The translations under genes were made by a program, and so were the position numbers. DNA of 64,000 nt from Catenulispora sp. GP43 (GTDB lineage Bacteria > Actinomycetota > Actinomycetes > Streptomycetales > Catenulisporaceae): NCBI RefSeq assembly GCF_041260665.1, contig NZ_JBGCCT010000011.1, positions 124,001-188,000 of the forward strand, written 5' to 3'. Of the stretch, positions 63,158-64,000 are shown one piece after another. Within the stretch, counting starts at the first letter, position 1. Every line of letters begins with the position of its first letter. Below the pieces are notes generated by a model, which searched no databases, was not told the origin of the DNA, and saw only the letters and a list, made by a program, of their open reading frames with translations.

Positions 63158-63790
63158 CTATGACCCTTCGGCCGCGCGGTTTGTGACAGCACCGGCCAAG
63201 ACCGCGGCGAGGCGGGCCGCGTCCTGGCCGAGATCGGCCTGCTCCAAGGGGATCCAGCGGTAGTCGTCGACCTCCTCCAGCTGGAGCTCGACGTCGGTGG
63301 CGTCCGGGGTGCCGTTGAGCAGGAACGCATAGCGGAAGTCGAAGTGCCAGTGCTCTGGTTCGCCCTTGGCCGGGTTGGCCGGGATCCGGTGCGCGTCGAT
63401 GGCCAGCGGCAGGACCGGGTCGCCGATGAGGGTGACGTGCTCCTCGCCCAGGCCCGTCTCCTCGCGCAGCTCGCGACGCGCCGCGTCGGCCAGGGACGCG
63501 TCCTCGGGCTCGGTGTGGCCGCCGGGGTTGAGCCAGCGGTGCAGGGACTTGTGCGCGATCTGCAGCAGCCGGCCGTCGGCGGCCACGACGAAGGCGCCGG
63601 TGGTGACGTGGCCGGGCCGGGTCCCCCGGTCGGTCAGGCCGGTCACGTGCTCCGGGTCGGCCAGCGCGGCGGTGAACGGCCGCAGGCGCTCGGCCTGGTC
63701 CGGATGGCGCGTCAGATAGCTCGCGAGGAGATCGCGGATCGCGGTGTCGGTCACGCGTGAGGGCCGGGCAGCTGGGTACATGGCGCTCAT
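63158..63790 (-). CDS. Nudix hydrolase
   Basis: 210 residues. The Nudix box is split over two readings: NPGGHTEPEDASLADAARR and RELREETGLGEEHV, giving the Gx5Ex7REUxEEXGU pattern. An N-terminal helical segment (AIRDLLASYLTRHPDQAERL) and a C-terminal loop with EEVDDYRWIPLEQADL complete the fold. Nudix enzymes hydrolyse nucleoside diphosphate-X compounds; the exact substrate is unknown. It lies 38 bp from the sigma-factor gene on the same strand but the two seem separate. Confidence 0.92.
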   Translation of the reverse strand: MSAMYPAARPSRVTDTAIRDLLASYLTRHPDQAERLRPFTAALADPEHVTGLTDRGTRPGHVTTGAFVVAADGRLLQIAHKSLHRWLNPGGHTEPEDASLADAARRELREETGLGEEHVTLIGDPVLPLAIDAHRIPANPAKGEPEHWHFDFRYAFLLNGTPDATDVELQLEEVDDYRWIPLEQADLGQDAARLAAVLAGAVTNRAAEGS

Positions 63791-64000
63791 TGTTCACCGA
63801 CCGGATGGCGGACCTGCGCGCCTGTCACGAACGGAGCTGCGTACAGTACGCCGGCGGAGCAGGAGCGGCGGAAACCCCACCCGCCGACGGGAGGCGAGAT
63901 CGCGCCGAGTAAAGTGATCATCTCACCCATCCGGCACAATTCGCCCTGGTCGAGATGCGCCGGTCCGCCGCACGTTCCACGCTGGACGCAAGTCCGGTTG
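63791..64000. other. gene-free terminal interval
   Basis: No open frame I would support and no clear RNA fold. GGCGGAAACCCC and GGACGCAAGTCCGGTTG near the end could belong to a leader of a gene beyond the window, but I could not match it to a known riboswitch. Confidence 0.3.

Noticed and set aside
63791-64000. c-di-AMP (ydaO) riboswitch at the right edge
   Set aside because: A GGAAACCCC-like string is present but the other conserved blocks could not be matched.

Overview
The window looks like chromosome from a high-GC, mycelial actinobacterium of the Streptomyces/Catenulispora/Actinospica kind. The evidence is very GC-rich codon use with common GTG starts, mycothiol enzymes (Mca and an MDMPI-fold protein), a PucR-controlled proline-catabolism locus, many NarL-type two-component systems, a mycosin-type protease, and a tRNA-Leu(UAA) very like bldA. 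The neighbourhood mca / DUF4307 / greA / ilvA / metB / cbs / thiolase recalls the order I remember from Streptomyces core chromosomes. The genus is inference only. I saw no insertion sequence, prophage, CRISPR array or rRNA.

Layout. 1-3841: a P450-like fragment cut by the window edge, a ClpC/ClpB-hybrid AAA+ ATPase and a small unknown protein. 3842-9361: a two-component system divergent from a MacB/FtsX-type ABC exporter. 9362-12196: L-serine dehydratase, then a broken SigE-like ECF sigma gene and its membrane partner with a SecD-like domain. 12373-15361: a possible SUKH-type immunity gene and a YtrA-type GntR/ABC operon. 15381-19964: a ceramidase-like hydrolase, ArfB, a small membrane protein, Mca and a DUF4307 protein. 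20030-24660: greA, a Ser/Thr kinase and a DrrAB-like ABC pair. 24826-30229: a frameshifted cell-wall-binding-like gene, ilvA, a MarR/MFS pair and a ROK kinase. 30255-37868: a very large pseudokinase/coiled-coil membrane protein, an EamA exporter, metB and a lipoprotein. 37891-45271: MerR with a divergent methyltransferase, DUF72, a YihY membrane protein, an alpha/beta hydrolase, DUF1990, an MDMPI-like protein, an orphan mycosin and an FmdB-like zinc ribbon. 45331-50616: proline catabolism (pruA, prodh, PucR regulator) and cystathionine beta-synthase. 50783-54578: SGNH hydrolase, tRNA-Leu(UAA), two small genes and a thiolase. 54809-63790: two more two-component systems, a TetR/SDR pair, a membrane-anchored serine hydrolase, an ECF41-like sigma factor and a Nudix hydrolase.

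How the parts fit. metB and cbs are the two ends of homocysteine/cystathionine interconversion, and ilvA and serine dehydratase draw on neighbouring hydroxy-amino acids. The proline genes form a textbook divergent regulon. Three HisKA_3/NarL pairs, two sigma genes and six one-component regulators make this a regulation-rich stretch. Five reading frames contain TTA codons that the encoded tRNA-Leu(UAA) would read, so a bldA-type translational control may act within the window. Several very clean inverted repeats end convergent gene pairs.
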